From: Prostheceraeus crozeri
Taxonomy: Eukaryota; Platyhelminthes; Polycladida; Euryleptidae
DNA length: 64,000 nt
NCBI GenBank assembly: GCA_907163375.1
Contig: CAJQUW010008680.1
Location: forward strand, 248,001 to 312,000
Reading direction: 5' to 3'
The translations under genes and the position numbers were made by a program. Positions 1 to 11,723 of this stretch are shown here, in pieces. The notes below the pieces were generated by a model, which saw only the letters and a list, made by a program, of their open reading frames with translations, was not told the DNA's origin and did not search any database. How positions within the stretch are numbered: the first letter of the stretch is position 1; each line of letters starts with the position of its first letter.

Positions 1-1196
1 CCTTCGAAGATGAAACATATCTGCAGATAAGTGGTACCGCCATGGGGACAAAAGTGGCGCCCACCTACGCTTCTTTGGTAATGGGTCATTTAGAAGACGC
101 CATGTACATGAAAATCAAGGAAGTATTTACTAGTGATGCCCACACTATTGAAAACTTGTGGATACGCTACCTGGACGACTGTTGGGTAACATGGAATAAG
201 AAATATGGTAGCTATGAGGCATTTTTTGTTATTCTTGATAACCTCCATCCTTCTATCAATTTCACAAAGGAGACAAATTCTTCAGAACTGAACTTTCTGG
301 ATGTTAAAGTATATGTAGAGCCAGCTTCAAGACAAATTCAAACTGACATTTACAGAAAGCAAACGGACAGCATGAATTTTGTTCCATATTACTCGGCCCA
401 TCCCCGACACATCGTGAAAAACATTCCATATAGATTAGCTATGCGCATCAGACGTATTGTTTCTGAAATGAATAACCGGAAAATCCGATATTCTGAGTTG
501 AGAAGTCGCTTAGTAAAGTTAAAATACCCTTGGAGTTTGGTGAACGACGCCATTAACAGAGCTGAAAATGAAAGTCCTGCAATTCAAGAGATCAAGTCAT
601 CTGAAAATTTTATCTCCTTCATTCTCAAGTACAACAGGAACAATCCGAATGTATATGGGGAAGTTATCCAACCAATTACAAATACCTTACCTTTGCTGAG
701 TTCTTTCCATAATTGCAAATTCCGTGCTACTTACCGACAACCCAAATCTCTGTTATCCATTCTATCCAAAAATAACCGCAGGTCTATTACGGGCATACAA
801 CGTTGTAATGAGAAGCGCTGTAAATGTTGCGATATACTCATTACGGGTAGAACCATTAAGTTTCCTGATTCTCCTACGATGAAATCTTTTACAGTGAATA
901 GAAATCTTACATGTCTCTCCTCTAACATCATTTATAAGTTAGAGTGCGTTGGCTGCCGCAAATACTACATCGGACAATCGGGTGACTTACTTAGAACTCG
1001 TATTACTGTCCATAGACAGCACATAAATAATCAACATTATGCTATATTAAATGTGAGCAAACTCATTGCTATGTGCGGCCATGGATTTCTCGCGGCTCCT
1101 TTCTACCAGCTTCCTCCTACCGCCACTCGGCTGGATAGGATTTTGAAGGAAGCTATGTTCATTTCTCTGTTAAAACCATCATTAAATGATGTTTGA
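1..1196 (+). CDS. Penelope-like element: C-terminal RT plus GIY-YIG endonuclease, cut by left edge
   Basis: Retroelement protein that would reverse-transcribe its own RNA and nick the target DNA. The frame is already open at base 3, so the true start lies outside the window. Visible in order are the RT motif MGTKVAPTYA (from base 42), the catalytic motif RYLDDCW (about 45 residues later), a C-rich cluster CNEKRCKCCD, and a GIY-YIG nuclease block starting KLECVGCRKYYIGQSG. The frame stays open to a TGA at 1194-1196. RT followed by GIY-YIG is diagnostic of Penelope-like elements. No disabling change is visible in this part, but the N-terminal half cannot be judged. A (TA)n tract follows. Confidence 0.9.
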   Translation, partial: FEDETYLQISGTAMGTKVAPTYASLVMGHLEDAMYMKIKEVFTSDAHTIENLWIRYLDDCWVTWNKKYGSYEAFFVILDNLHPSINFTKETNSSELNFLDVKVYVEPASRQIQTDIYRKQTDSMNFVPYYSAHPRHIVKNIPYRLAMRIRRIVSEMNNRKIRYSELRSRLVKLKYPWSLVNDAINRAENESPAIQEIKSSENFISFILKYNRNNPNVYGEVIQPITNTLPLLSSFHNCKFRATYRQPKSLLSILSKNNRRSITGIQRCNEKRCKCCDILITGRTIKFPDSPTMKSFTVNRNLTCLSSNIIYKLECVGCRKYYIGQSGDLLRTRITVHRQHINNQHYAILNVSKLIAMCGHGFLAAPFYQLPPTATRLDRILKEAMFISLLKPSLNDV

Positions 1197-1332
1197 TTTT
1201 TAAGTAATTTCGTTGTATATCTACATTATTTGTATTCAGTTTGCCTTGAAAAGCCAAGATACTAGGCAGAAATCGATCGGCAGAATATACTATAGTTATT
1301 TGAGATCTAGTGGTCATTCTATCTTTTTTATA

Positions 1333-1335
<3 letters not shown>

Positions 1336-1378
<43 letters not shown>

Positions 1379-1472
1379 ATATATATATATATATAGGGTG
1401 GGGCAGGAACGTAGCATTCTTATATATATAAATATATACTTATATATATATATATACTATATATATATATAA
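1336..1472. repeat. (TA)n microsatellite, two blocks
   Basis: Nearly pure TA dinucleotide runs at 1336-1395 and about 1421-1472, separated by a short GC-richer stretch. They lie between the two Penelope-like elements. The short open frames across them are low-complexity artefacts. Confidence 0.95.
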
Positions 1473-1740
1473 GAAAATCCAATACAACTCAGGAAAAACA
1501 AAAGGATCTTGATTCCCGACCAGTTTCACCTCATTTCATGAGGCTAGTTATGGGAATGAAATGTATTTCAAAATTATCGAAATTAGGCATAGATACATAA
1601 AATCAACTTCTATTCAGCTTGGGCTGAAGCATAGAAATAAACAATTTTTATGTTCCCGATCAATCCTTGTGGATGTCGGGGACATTTTGAAAATGGGTGC
1701 GGCCTCAAATTTATTACATGGTGAAGTGATATTCGCAGCG

Positions 1741-3382
1741 CACCTAGATATGTGGCGACTTACATCCAACAACATGTTGAAGAACGACATTGTGATTTCA
1801 TAGTTTGACAAAGGTAATGAATGGTATTCTGATTGATGACAAGGATACTTATTTGAGGAAGATGGAAACAATCCTGTCTGACTCCACTAAGTTCAAACCT
1901 TACGTTCTTGACAAACGCTGCAAGAAAAATCCTTTCATTTTTGAAGAGGATAAATTCAGCAGGAAATTGGTTGAATTTCAAAAGAAAAAATACATCAACA
2001 AAAATGTATTTTCCAAAATCAAGTCCTCTGGATCTCAGCCAGCGCGTCTTTTCGGTTTACCTAAAGTTCATAAAAGTAAAGTTGATCCGCACTATCGGCC
2101 GATCCTAAACATGAAAGATTCCTACAAAAGTAATTTGTCAGAGTATCTTTGTCATCTGCTGAAACCATACCTACCGAAAACTTTAGTTGTGAAAGACACG
2201 TTTGAATTCGCTGAGGAGATTAAGAAATTTGATCTTACTCAACATGAAACTGTAGAAATGTGCAGTTTTGATGTTTCTAATTTGTTTGGAAACGTTCCTG
2301 TTTCGAAAACAATTGATCACATCTTGACTTTAATTGATTTTAATAACTTTGATCTTTCGAGAACAGCTTTGAAAGAGTTGTTGAGTTTAGTTTGCACTAA
2401 TATATTATTTTCTTTTAATGACACTCTCTATACGCAGTTTGACGGCATGGCTATGGGCTCAAAGTTAGGTCCTACGATGGCCGCTTTTGCCATGGACAGT
2501 ATAGAGCGTCAATTTAAAAAATTTTCCGGCAACACTCCTTTGTTTTATAAAAGGTAAGTTGATAACTGCTTTTGCATTTTTCGCAACAAAAAAGAAATAG
2601 ATTCGTTACTCGAATTTATCAATACCTTGAATAATAGCATTCAATTTACTGTTGATCATCAGGTTGAAGATTCTTTGCGGTTTTTAGACACTAAAATTAC
2701 TGTTGATCGCAAAAAGATTTTTTTTTTTGCTTTCAAAGATACCAACACAGGAATGTATATTCCGTCGTCTACGATAAAGTTGCGGTATTCCGCTCTTTAT
2801 TTTATCGTGCCATTCGCATTTGTTCGCATGATTTTCTCTATAAAGAAGTCATTGATGAAATTCTAAAGTTCAGTCGCTTGAATGGATATTCCGACGACTT
2901 AATGCTGAAAATCAAAGATGAGGTCGAATAGAAATTACACAATAGACACACCGAGCAGAAATGTGAAATGAACTTCATCAATTGGAATGTACCATTTATT
3001 AGCAAGGGTGTCGAAGAGCTTAAGAAACGCATTTATGCTGCCAATAAGTCGTTGCCTAAAAAACTTGAAAATCAGATTGATTTTCAAAACTCTGAAAACC
3101 CTAGATTTTTGTCATAATGCTGATACTATCTCGAGTGAGCTCAAATCTGATATTGTGTACTTGTACAGTTGTGATCGCTGCCAAATGCGATACGTTGGCG
3201 TTGCAACTCGCCATTTAGCCACTCGAATTAACGAGCATATTTCTGGCAAACCGACTCCGACGGAGATATCTATGCACATTCATCATCCGTCACTTGAGAA
3301 TTTCAGAATTGTAGGTAGAACGAAATTTCCTAAAATCCTAGAGACAATAATGATCAAAAAGCAACTTCGACACTCTTGCTAA
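1741..3382 (+). pseudogene. Degenerate Penelope-like element (RT and GIY-YIG remnants)
   Basis: A second PLE copy, clearly dead. Pieces of one protein read in order: an N-terminal piece ending NDIVIS near 1800, then after a frame change an RT block at 1805-2557 with motifs RLFGLPKVHK, CSFDVSNLF and GMAMGSKLGPTMAA. The YxDD catalytic position is destroyed: the tyrosine codon is a TAA stop (2555-2557) and the second aspartate reads as asparagine. The frame resumes (2558-2866, LRFLDTKITVD) and then shifts around 2860-2980. A GIY-YIG block closes it at about 3150-3250 (YLYSCDRCQMRYVGVATRHL). It differs strongly from the element at 1-1196, so it belongs to a different PLE lineage. A hammerhead motif follows about 90 bp after the last stop. 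Confidence 0.9.
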
Positions 3383-3474
3383 CGAGAGGGGTGGATCTCA
3401 CCCAATGCTATTGCGTCTGTGAATAAAGTTTGTATATAGACCACCATGTCTTACCTGATTTTACCATTTTGTAA

Positions 3475-3514
3475 CCGCTGATGATGGTATGAGTTTTTAC
3501 CGAAACATGTCCGG
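3475..3514 (+). ncRNA. Hammerhead ribozyme motif of the Penelope-like element
   Basis: All core parts are present in order: a CCG arm of stem I, the core CTGATGA, a stem-loop closed by GGTA/TACC (stem II), the core GAAA, a minimal stem III (AC-AT-GT), the cleavage triplet GTC, and the CGG arm closing stem I. PLEs are known to carry such minimal hammerheads in their terminal repeats. The site lies just downstream of the GIY-YIG remnant on the same strand, as expected. Cleavage activity cannot be judged from sequence alone. Confidence 0.75.
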
Positions 3515-3553
3515 AATAAAGAAAGCTGATTGAAGATGGTTTTTCAATATATA

Positions 3554-3653
3554 CAGTCAGCCTTCGATAGTTCGACAGACTCCGTGCTCAAACATAATAT
3601 CGGATTATCGAGGGTGTCGGATTATTGAATGTCGGACTATCGAGGGCTGACTG
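3554..3653. mobile_element. 100-bp MITE with pogo/Tigger-like ends
   Basis: Near-palindromic element starting CAGTCAGCCTTCGATAG and ending with the inverse CTATCGAGGGCTGACTG, flanked by TA on both sides (3552-3553 and 3654-3655). Too short to code. CAGT ends with TA duplication fit a non-autonomous pogo/Tigger-type element. Confidence 0.85.
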
Positions 3654-3659
3654 TATAGA

Positions 3660-5460
3660 CATTGCTACCATCCGCAGTATATTGGAATTTGACTGTGCTG
3701 TCTTTGTCGGTGTAAGCAAGAACTCTGAGAAATTGGAAGAAGTTCACTTTGGTGCACATCGAATCATTTGTGGCCCCATTTGTGACTGCACTTAATCTTC
3801 TTCCATCGCTTGAACGTCGCCACAGTTCAGCGGTTGCTTTTCCACAAAATATCCCACAACGGCCATTTTTGCTCTATGAAATTGTACAGAAAATGTTTCC
3901 TCGTTCGTGCAGATATGATACAGCACCATTAGCCCACACTCTCACCCGAAAGTCTTCCTTTTCCCAACATATATCAACATTCTGAACTAAATGTAATTTT
4001 GCTCTCTTTCCCATTTTTCACCTTTTTATCGACCCCCCGAACATGGCGATACTGTATCTGTCTATGTAATTTAAGATGATGATTCCTATTTCAAGAAAAT
4101 ATACGTTTACTACTGTTCGAATTTTGGCACAGTATTGGTTTGATACTGCTGCTCGAATTTTGGCGCAGTATTGGCTTGATATATTTCCCCAAATTGTGGT
4201 GCAATATTGGTTTTATTCTGCTCCTTGGATTTGATCGTTCTCTTGGGTTTGAACAGGGCAGAGGTGTGCGACATGCGTCGACCTGGTCGTCACTTTTTGC
4301 TATTCATTTGAGGCTCCACTTCATGCCTCTCCATTTATAATTTTACTGACCTTTAAACAACAGATAGCGCACTTTATTACTTTTAGTAAAATATTTTCAT
4401 TGCAAGATCGTAAGATTGTAAGATTGATGAACTCATTAAGCATGGAAGTATTTCGTTACTCAAAACTATAATATATCGAAACTCGTTCTTGGACACTAGC
4501 ATACATTGAATCACATTGAATACATTGAATTAACAATACATTGAAAGCATACAAGCTTTCAATTTTGCATATTTCATCAATATGATTAGAAATATAATGA
4601 GATGTGTTCTGCCGTCAATCAATTGTCTGTTGTGAAAGAGAAAACTAAGCTATTTTCATGATTTGAAGATTATGAAGTTTTATCTTTGATTGATAGTCTG
4701 AAAGAGGAAGCAGACTAATGTAAAAGCTCGTCTCATTTTCCGAGAGTTGTCAGCATGTGTGCTCATCCTATCAAAACTGACAGTTTGATGTTCCAAATCC
4801 TTTTAGAACTACTTTTAGAATCCTTTTAGAAGTACTTTTATTAAAGAGATAGTTTTGAAATCCTTTTCCGTTGTAGTCCTGAGATGAGCGGTCATGAGAA
4901 GACTCTTCGCCGACTATCGACTGGTTGACTGCCATTTATAAGTGTTGGATGGTTTTCTTACGGGTGTTAAATGCCAGAGTTAAAAACCGGTAAAAAACCG
5001 TCCTGCTAATAACTGCAAAATGAGAAAAGCTGACAAAATCTGGGAAAACTGCTGATTGTGATTTTGTGGCAACTAGAATAAAATCTTGCACATATGCGAG
5101 TATCTGCATATCGTCATCTACATTCGATGCATTTGTAAAACGGGTGCAATCTCAGCATTTAGGCTATTAGTAGAATCTTCAGTCTACCGATTTTCCTTGC
5201 ATCTGAACTACATGAAAACGCTTTGAAATTCTCACTACTTGATTCACTCATTACGAAACGCATAACATAAGATGAAACATATTCAGGTAGGCCTATAGTA
5301 TTTAGCAATTGAAGAGAAATTTCATCAATTTTCATCAATGTTTAAGAAATAAAACAATTGCACTAGCCTATTGCTTATATGATACCTTAAAGCGCATTGA
5401 AGAAATTCTTTATTTTTATGTATTTTTTCACTTATTAACTATGTCAATTTTCATCACAAC
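3660..5460. other. Non-coding stretch, no feature recognised
   Basis: AT-rich sequence with only short spurious open frames. I see no domain, exon or clear repeat border. A run at 4090-4250 repeats the phrase TTTGG(C/T)(G/A)CAGTATTGG(C/T)TT several times, suggesting a small degenerate tandem repeat. Confidence 0.5.
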
Positions 5461-5660
5461 TACCGTATATCCTAACAGAACCTGTATATCCTAATAGAAC
5501 CCGAGTTTATGAGTAATAATTTAATAGAAACCGGGGTCTCTGAAGGAACCCGGGTCAGACTAAGAAGCATCATGTGGACCCTATAGCCCATTCATAAACA
5601 TACCGTTACTGCTGGACAATTGTTCATGTACCTAACGTATACCTGATAGGTATTCATATA

Positions 5661-6825
5661 TTGATTGTTTCATAAAAAATGGATCACCCTTAAACATTGC
5701 CTTAACTTCAACTTTGTCTAACTCCGCCAAACTTGAACGAATTTCTCTGAAATTTGGAAGATATGTCAGTTGTGCTTACTAATATCATTGTTGGAAATTT
5801 CAAGATGAATATTGAGTTGTTTTCCTGTTATAGATAAAAAAGTAGTAGATAATTTGATCTTCATTTAGCAATGTTACACAAAATCATACCTCACTCTTAT
5901 AAAATTACATTTGTTTCCTTTGTTATGTTATATGTTGTTCTACAAGCCAAAAGCTATCAAGCAAAACAAAAATAAAGAAAATTGGTCAATCAGAGCCAGT
6001 ATAGCACCATTATTCATCAACAACAATGTAACTGCTACATGTGATTAACTGGACTTCATGTTCCATAGCTTCCTGACTTCGTTGCGGTGGTGTTGGCAGC
6101 ACTCCTGATTGCAAATCTATCTCTTACCGGTTGAAAACAATACAATGCACAAATGAACAATAACGAGATCGCATTCACAAAAGGCAAAGTGTCAGCCTTG
6201 CTAGAACTAGGGTTTTCTTTTCGAGCTACAAGCAGGCGACTAAATGTCCCTTACACAAATGTGCATCGATGGCATAATGATGATTTTCGACTCTGTCGTA
6301 AAGAGGGCTCTGGCCGTCCACGCAAAACATCCAAACGTAGAGACCGCCTAATTTTGAGATTTGTTAAAGTTGATCCAAGTCTCTCGTTAACTGAGATGGC
6401 TGCACTAGTCTCGTCTATTTCTAAGTCCACTATTCGTAGAAGACTTATTGAGTCGAATTTCAAGAGCTGTAAGAGGCCCTCTCAGATCGAATTATACAAA
6501 AAGACATCTCAGATGGGCAATGAGTCATTGTCACTAGCGAAATCAATGGGATCGGGTTGTCTGGTCTGATGAGGCATACGATATGATGATTGATGCGATA
6601 TCATCGAATCAATGCCTAGACGAATTGGTGATGTCATTGACAATAAGGGTAGGGCCACAAAATATTAGCTTCTTAAGAACCGTTACTGTATCATAGCTTA
6701 TCAGATTATATAAGGACATTTAAATATATTAGGGACATGAAATAACATGAAAAATGCTTTCTGTATCATACTTATGTTTTATTTAATCAAATTTTAGGAT
6801 GATCCACTTTTTATGAAACGGACTG
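5661..6825 (+). mobile_element. Internally deleted Tc1-like element (copy A)
   Basis: Same family as the copy at 55793-57448, in the opposite orientation. The right end is the inverse of CAGTCCGTTTCATAAAAAG and is followed by TA. The left end has lost its first bases (TTGATTG instead of CAGATTG) but is preceded by TA. Roughly 490 bp of the catalytic region are missing relative to the other copy: the sequence jumps just after 6570 from the first DDE segment to the 3' end. Confidence 0.88.
6153..6569 (+). pseudogene. Truncated Tc1-like transposase, DNA-binding half
   Basis: Encodes about 138 residues, almost identical to the N-terminus of the copy read leftward from 56945. It has a paired-type helix-turn-helix region with the [12 protein letters not shown] linker, then a second helix-turn-helix ([16 protein letters not shown]). 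The reading frame changes after the KRPSQIEL segment, and the DDE catalytic domain is deleted. It could at most make a DNA-binding fragment. Confidence 0.9.
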
Positions 6826-7347
6826 TACAAGACATGACGATTTCACAATTAGTTGGTTAATAGTGACACAGTGAATTTTACATGTAGTTTCCGTTTTTAA
6901 TAATGTACCGGTGCGTACCGGCATACTCGTACGCACCCAGGTATCACACATAGGTTTCCCTTTTTCGCAATTCCTTGTAGAGAGTGGGTTTCTATGACTT
7001 ACGTATAATACGGACATCAGAAACAGAAATAAAACAGAATACGAACTTTCGTGTTGAATAATGATGTTCCAGCAAGTATTCTGCAAGAATACATAGGCTA
7101 CTTAAGATATCAGGCGTATGTAAGAAAGATGTAAACTGCGGCATACTGTGCCAGTAGTATAGCGAGAACCGTCATATAATAGGCCGGTATTTTTATGTAG
7201 GTTCACCGACTGCTATGGTTGATATCGTGTTTTTACCGATGAATTTTTAGTGTAATCAAATAGAACCCGGGCCTCTAGCAAAACCCGGGTAAGAGCAACA
7301 TGAATTAATAGAACCCCCCCCCGGGTTCTATTAGAAGATACACGGTA

Positions 7348-8078
7348 ATTCAAACCCGACCAGCTTGATTCTTACAAAACATTCATTCTAATATCATTCA
7401 ATATATTATTCGGCAGTGAGTGATTAGTTTCATCAAGTACGTGCATCAGTCACGTAGAGCTGATGAAATCAAATGCATGAAAAGTCAATCCTTGACAGCA
7501 GTAGACGAAAGCAGGATTTAAGCCACTGTTAGATGTGATGTCCCAGTTCGATGATACAGCAATCAGTTAAGAGATACTATTTCCGCATCATGTGAATATC
7601 CATTTGTTTACAATGAAGATTGATGACAAGTTTCCCAGGTACACCAATAATTCCATTATTCCCATTTTCCCGGTTTTTGCCATTTTTATCCGATATTTAC
7701 CCGTTTTCCGACCTGTCCTGGTAAAAACCAGCTTTTTTCATAAATTGCTGATCCTGATTTATAACCCAACTGGTCGTATTTCATGACGCAAATTGTTTCC
7801 TTTTTTGTAATTCTCTTTCGGGATAATCACATAGTGCGACTGTGAGCAATTGCGGATACATAGTGCCTCGTATGAACCATTGTGGACCCGAAATATTCTC
7901 AGTTTCATCAACTATAGGCTTATCATTTCATAGCATGCATGTTGGCAGCGATAGCAACACGGCGACGGGCCGGGATGCCTTGCACAGAGATAGATTATTT
8001 GCGTGCAGGTTAGTCCAGAACGGACAAACTCCTATCCCAGTTATTGCTTGCAATGGTAGCAAGCAGTAGAAATTTTTG
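7348..8078. other. Non-coding stretch, no feature recognised
   Basis: Only short open frames without recognisable domains. I see no clear repeat borders. Confidence 0.5.
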
Positions 8079-8520
8079 GCTGCATTTACACGTGCAACTT
8101 GATTGTTGACACTTTTCGATCCATGATGAGTCAGAAAACAATGGACAAACAATCGAGGTAAAAGGACATCTTCAATAATCGTGCTTCGTGCGTCAACAGA
8201 CAATAGCAGTCAAGCGAATGGTGATAAAGAGAAATGCATTGATTCATCAGCCTATCATCCTCTGAGTGTCAGTAAAAAGTGGCGATAAAGTTGAACAAGG
8301 CGGAACTTCATCTGTCACTTTCTACTGACACTCAGAGGATGATAAGCTGATGAATCAATGCATTTCTCTTTATCAACATTCGCTGGATTCCTATTGTCTG
8401 GTCACGGACGAAACACGATTATTGAAGGCATGCATTTACTTCAATTGTTTGTCCATTCTTTTCTGACTCATCATAGATCGAAAAGTGTCAGCAATCAAGT
8501 TGCACGTGTAAATGCAGCCT
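8079..8520. repeat. Long hairpin: ~203-bp inverted repeat with a 34-bp loop
   Basis: The arm at 8079-8281 (starting GGCTGCATTTACACGTGCAA) is matched in inverse by 8316-8520, with small differences that break both arms' open frames. The fold-back shape and lack of coding suggest a terminal-inverted-repeat or fold-back transposon. I could not establish a target-site duplication. Confidence 0.8.
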
Positions 8521-8631
8521 TACATAGATATTCGTCTCTCTTTGGCTTGTGTGATTGGCCAAGTGAGCGCATTGAAGAGGCAGCTTTTATCAGATGATCC
8601 ACGAACTTCAACGGTGAAAATGCAGGCAGGC

Positions 8632-9140
8632 CCACAGAATTAGACAAGTCGTCATTTCTTCTGCTTGACTAGAAAGGAAACATTAGAACATGTAACGCTG
8701 ATGAAAGGCACAATCTGCTGACATAATACCATAGCAATCGAACAGTGAGCAGCCAGTTCAACATGAAACACGCCAAATTGTGCGAAGTTTCAGTGACTGT
8801 TATGAACCGGATCACACAGCAAAGAGACGCAGTCGATGTGAAGTTCTACAGAGAAGTTTGTGAACGTTTTTTCGTGCGCCTGCTATAATAATCGGAAGGA
8901 CCATCGAGAAAACTTTTATGCGCAATGATCTGAATTCTTCGAATCTGAATGAATCGTGACGATAGTAGCATATTGAAGTAATGCACAGCAATCCGCAGGC
9001 GACGCACGACTGATTTTACTATCTCTGTAAGGTATTAAAAATTTCTTTTTGCCCTCTTATTAAGTTCCTGCATGTGCCATCTGTTTGAATCAGTTTGCAC
9101 TTTTAGCAAAGTGACACGTTTAAAAGATCTAATTCTGTGG
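8632..9140. mobile_element. MITE family 'CCACAGAATTA', copy 1 (6-bp TSD)
   Basis: Ends are CCACAGAATTAGA and its inverse TCTAATTCTGTGG, flanked by perfect 6-bp direct repeats GCAGGC (8626-8631 and 9141-9146). A diverged copy in opposite orientation sits at 50265-50873; for example, the phrase around CAGATTCGAAGAATTCAGA is shared. There is no coding potential. The superfamily is unclear; 6-bp duplications are known for a few families, such as IS3EU and Dada. Confidence 0.85.
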
Positions 9141-10619
9141 GCAGGCGTGTCAAGTTAAAAGTACATATATTCAGCTCAATTTTTCTCCGTGATAAATTCA
9201 TCAAATGGAAATATTATTCACACCATTCGACTCTTTACGACCTAAATTTACTGACTATGTCGGTTTAATGTGGTGTCAATCTTCTAGTTCGTCAAAATTC
9301 AGACTTGAATTTACATTTCGTTCAATGGAAAATTGATCTTCGTGCCTCTCGAATCTATTTCTGTCCATGACCATCAGTATTGAAGAAAGTCATCTCTAGA
9401 ACCAAACACGCAGAGAAAAGGCCATTTACCTGTGTGAAGCCGTAGAATCAATCCACCAATAGCTGTCAAGATCGCTAAAAACCATTGTCCAGTCGAGGTC
9501 AAGAGGCGGGGACATCATCCACCTTCAACTCAAGACGTGCTGCAAAAACATTTCAACGCAGCAAAATACGTCAAGGTAACAAAATTGATAAAACCAAGCT
9601 AACGACTAGTTAACAGAAATTAACACACAGAATCCATCACAGAATAGAATAGTATAGAGTAGAAAAATCCTTTCTTCTCATGCAAAAGTGGTATGAACAG
9701 AATCCTGCAACTTGTTACATAAGTCAGGAAAAAACGGAAAATTTAACAAAGGATCTGCTATAATGGGTAGATTTCCTCTGTGAAGGTAACAATGTTTGTG
9801 ATCGTCTGAAAACGCGTACAGAATCACGAACAATAAAAAATTGTGACAATGGATCACAGTCCTTATTGCTGCAAATCTTCTTGATTAGATTCACTCAAAA
9901 CTTGTCCAGAAGTTCTGTAAGGAAGTCTAACTTTTCATATTTGTCCAACGACAAGTAATTTTATAAATCTGATCGAATTTCTTGAAGTCTTCGTGTCGCA
10001 TATCACTGACCAATATTGTGCCATATGACAAAAAAACAAAATGTTTGCATGATTCAAAACTGCAAAAAGATTCAAAAATGCTTGCATGATGACATCTTTC
10101 CTATTGCCTTTACATTTTAAATTTTTTGACTGAGATAAAGCATGACACCATTTACGATACACATGGGAAAATTGCTCATCCCAACGGAAGACACTTGAAA
10201 AGTACACAACAAGTATTTTCAGACAATTCACCTCTTCAATAGGAAGATTTTTTATGAAAAGTTCAGGGTTTGGTGGTTGATCTAACTTTCTCGAGAAAAG
10301 TGACTCTTAGGCCTTGTTGACATAATCACAGGTTTGCCCAGGCAAGACTGCGTCCGTACTTCCTCGGAGTTTCCTTCAGCGTGCAAACCAATCATAAGCC
10401 ACTGCTGTCAATAATACAGAAGATTTGATTGAGTCGAGTTGACTTCATTGATCGAGTTTCCAATCGACTCCAGCGATAGATATTAAATAAAGATCCCTTC
10501 GATTTCACCCTTGAGCATTTATTTCATCTGGGAAGTCAAATCTCATAGCCGACGGTCTCTCGCGTTATCCTGTACACGGATCTACAATTTCAAATGAAGA
10601 AAATAACGAATTCACAGTT
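9141..10619. other. Non-coding stretch, no confident feature
   Basis: Contains a 98-codon frame on the - strand (9935-10231) in which I recognise nothing. The sequence just right of it may be the decayed upstream part of the Ty3/gypsy remnant, but no RT motif is readable. Confidence 0.4.
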
Positions 10620-11500
10620 TGTTTGCTTGAAACTCTACCGTCGATCTCAAGCGAGTTGCGAGTAAGAAAGCCAGGGATGTAACGCTACTGTTATATCTGT
10701 TATTCGTGATGGTTGGCGATCAACTCACAATCTTTTGAATCATTATCTTCACATTCAGAAATAAACTGGCATTGAAGCTCCGCAATAATTCACAGCCTGA
10801 TACCGTTGTCGCTATGAAGGGGGGATCTCGTCGTTATCTCAAATGCTCTTGTACCAGAAATACTTGATCAGCTGCATGAAGAGCATTTGGGAGCAACAAA
10901 AACGAAGCAATTGATTCGATCGTGTGTGTGTATTGGCCTGGCTAGATTCATCAAATCAATTGACGGGTATGTTCGACAACGTCAATCTTGCACGATCTAT
11001 CAGCTTAGAGGTGATATTCCTCACTGACTCCAATCGCAAATACGATAAACTCTCCTTCTGAACAAGTTGATTTGACGACTCCAGCTTCCACCACTAGAGG
11101 ACAGAAGATTATTTAAGTCGCCATCCTGAAGCTTATGTCCCCAATTCCAGAAATTCTCATGAGATCCTCTTCAAGTTCCTCCAAACTTTCGCAAGATATG
11201 GTAAACCGAATTCAATCGTAAGCGACAATGGATGATTTCCAATTAAAAGAAATATCGGACTTCTTCAGCGAGTTGGAATAAAGCATGTACTCACCTATAG
11301 CTGCCATCCTCAATCAAATGATACCGACGTGGAGAGACTTCACTACGCTGAAGTCAAGGCTTAATAGAATTATCAACACTGGATACGAATCGAACGCAGC
11401 TCTTGACAAGGTCATATTTTTATGTTCGAAGTACAGCTGCGGGTAATTCAGTCTGGAGAACTCTTCTGAAAAGAAGCCGGTGTGAAATCCAGGAGCGACC
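10620..11500 (+). pseudogene. Ty3/gypsy-type retrotransposon remnant (integrase region)
   Basis: No long open frame remains, but ordered fragments of an integrase are readable. A zinc-binding segment like LDQLHEEHLGATKTKQLIR is followed by CVYWPGLARFIKS and a Q-x-C segment around 10860-11010. Further on come FARYGKPNSIVSDNG, EISDFFSELGIKHVLTYS and HPQSND at about 11190-11330, the usual strand around the second catalytic aspartate. Several stops and frame changes interrupt it. I did not find LTRs. Ancient and inactive. Confidence 0.75.
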
Positions 11501-11723
11501 GCCCAAAAGTACTGTTAGAAAGTGAGTTGTTTGTGACTAACAAACGCTAACAACTGTTAGAGATCTGTTAGTCTTTAACCATATGGTGTGCATAAAAAAG
11601 TTATTAGAGCTTTGCTTGAATGCATGCATAACAACTTTGTGTGACAGTTTGTATGGAGAACAATGCCACTTTTAGCATCAGTTGTCATTTGATAAACGGA
11701 AGTGTACAAACGCATCTCGACCA

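Larger units (their letters stand above)
5463..7345. mobile_element. TA-flanked element with CCGTATATC-type ends, containing a nested Tc1
   Basis: The left end CCGTATATCCTAACAGAACC and the inverse of the right end (CCGTGTATCTTCTAATAGAA) match as inverted repeats, and each end abuts TA (5461-5462 and 7346-7347). Both ends carry subterminal repeats of the phrase AATAGAACCCGGG. Subtracting the nested Tc1 copy (5661-6825) leaves about 720 bp of non-coding sequence, so this is a non-autonomous element that later received the Tc1. Confidence 0.65.

Noticed and set aside
1213-1431. 72-codon frame rich in Ile-Tyr
   Set aside because: Product of the (TA)n microsatellite.
1505-1545. Hammerhead-like sequence on the - strand (CTCATGA ... 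GAAACTGGTCGGG)
   Set aside because: The core G of CTGATGA is replaced and stem I does not pair; orientation is opposite to both neighbouring Penelope elements.
3749-3985. Possible Tc1-like catalytic fragment read on the - strand
   Set aside because: A few residues resemble a Tc1 core, but the order of motifs and the DDE residues are absent.
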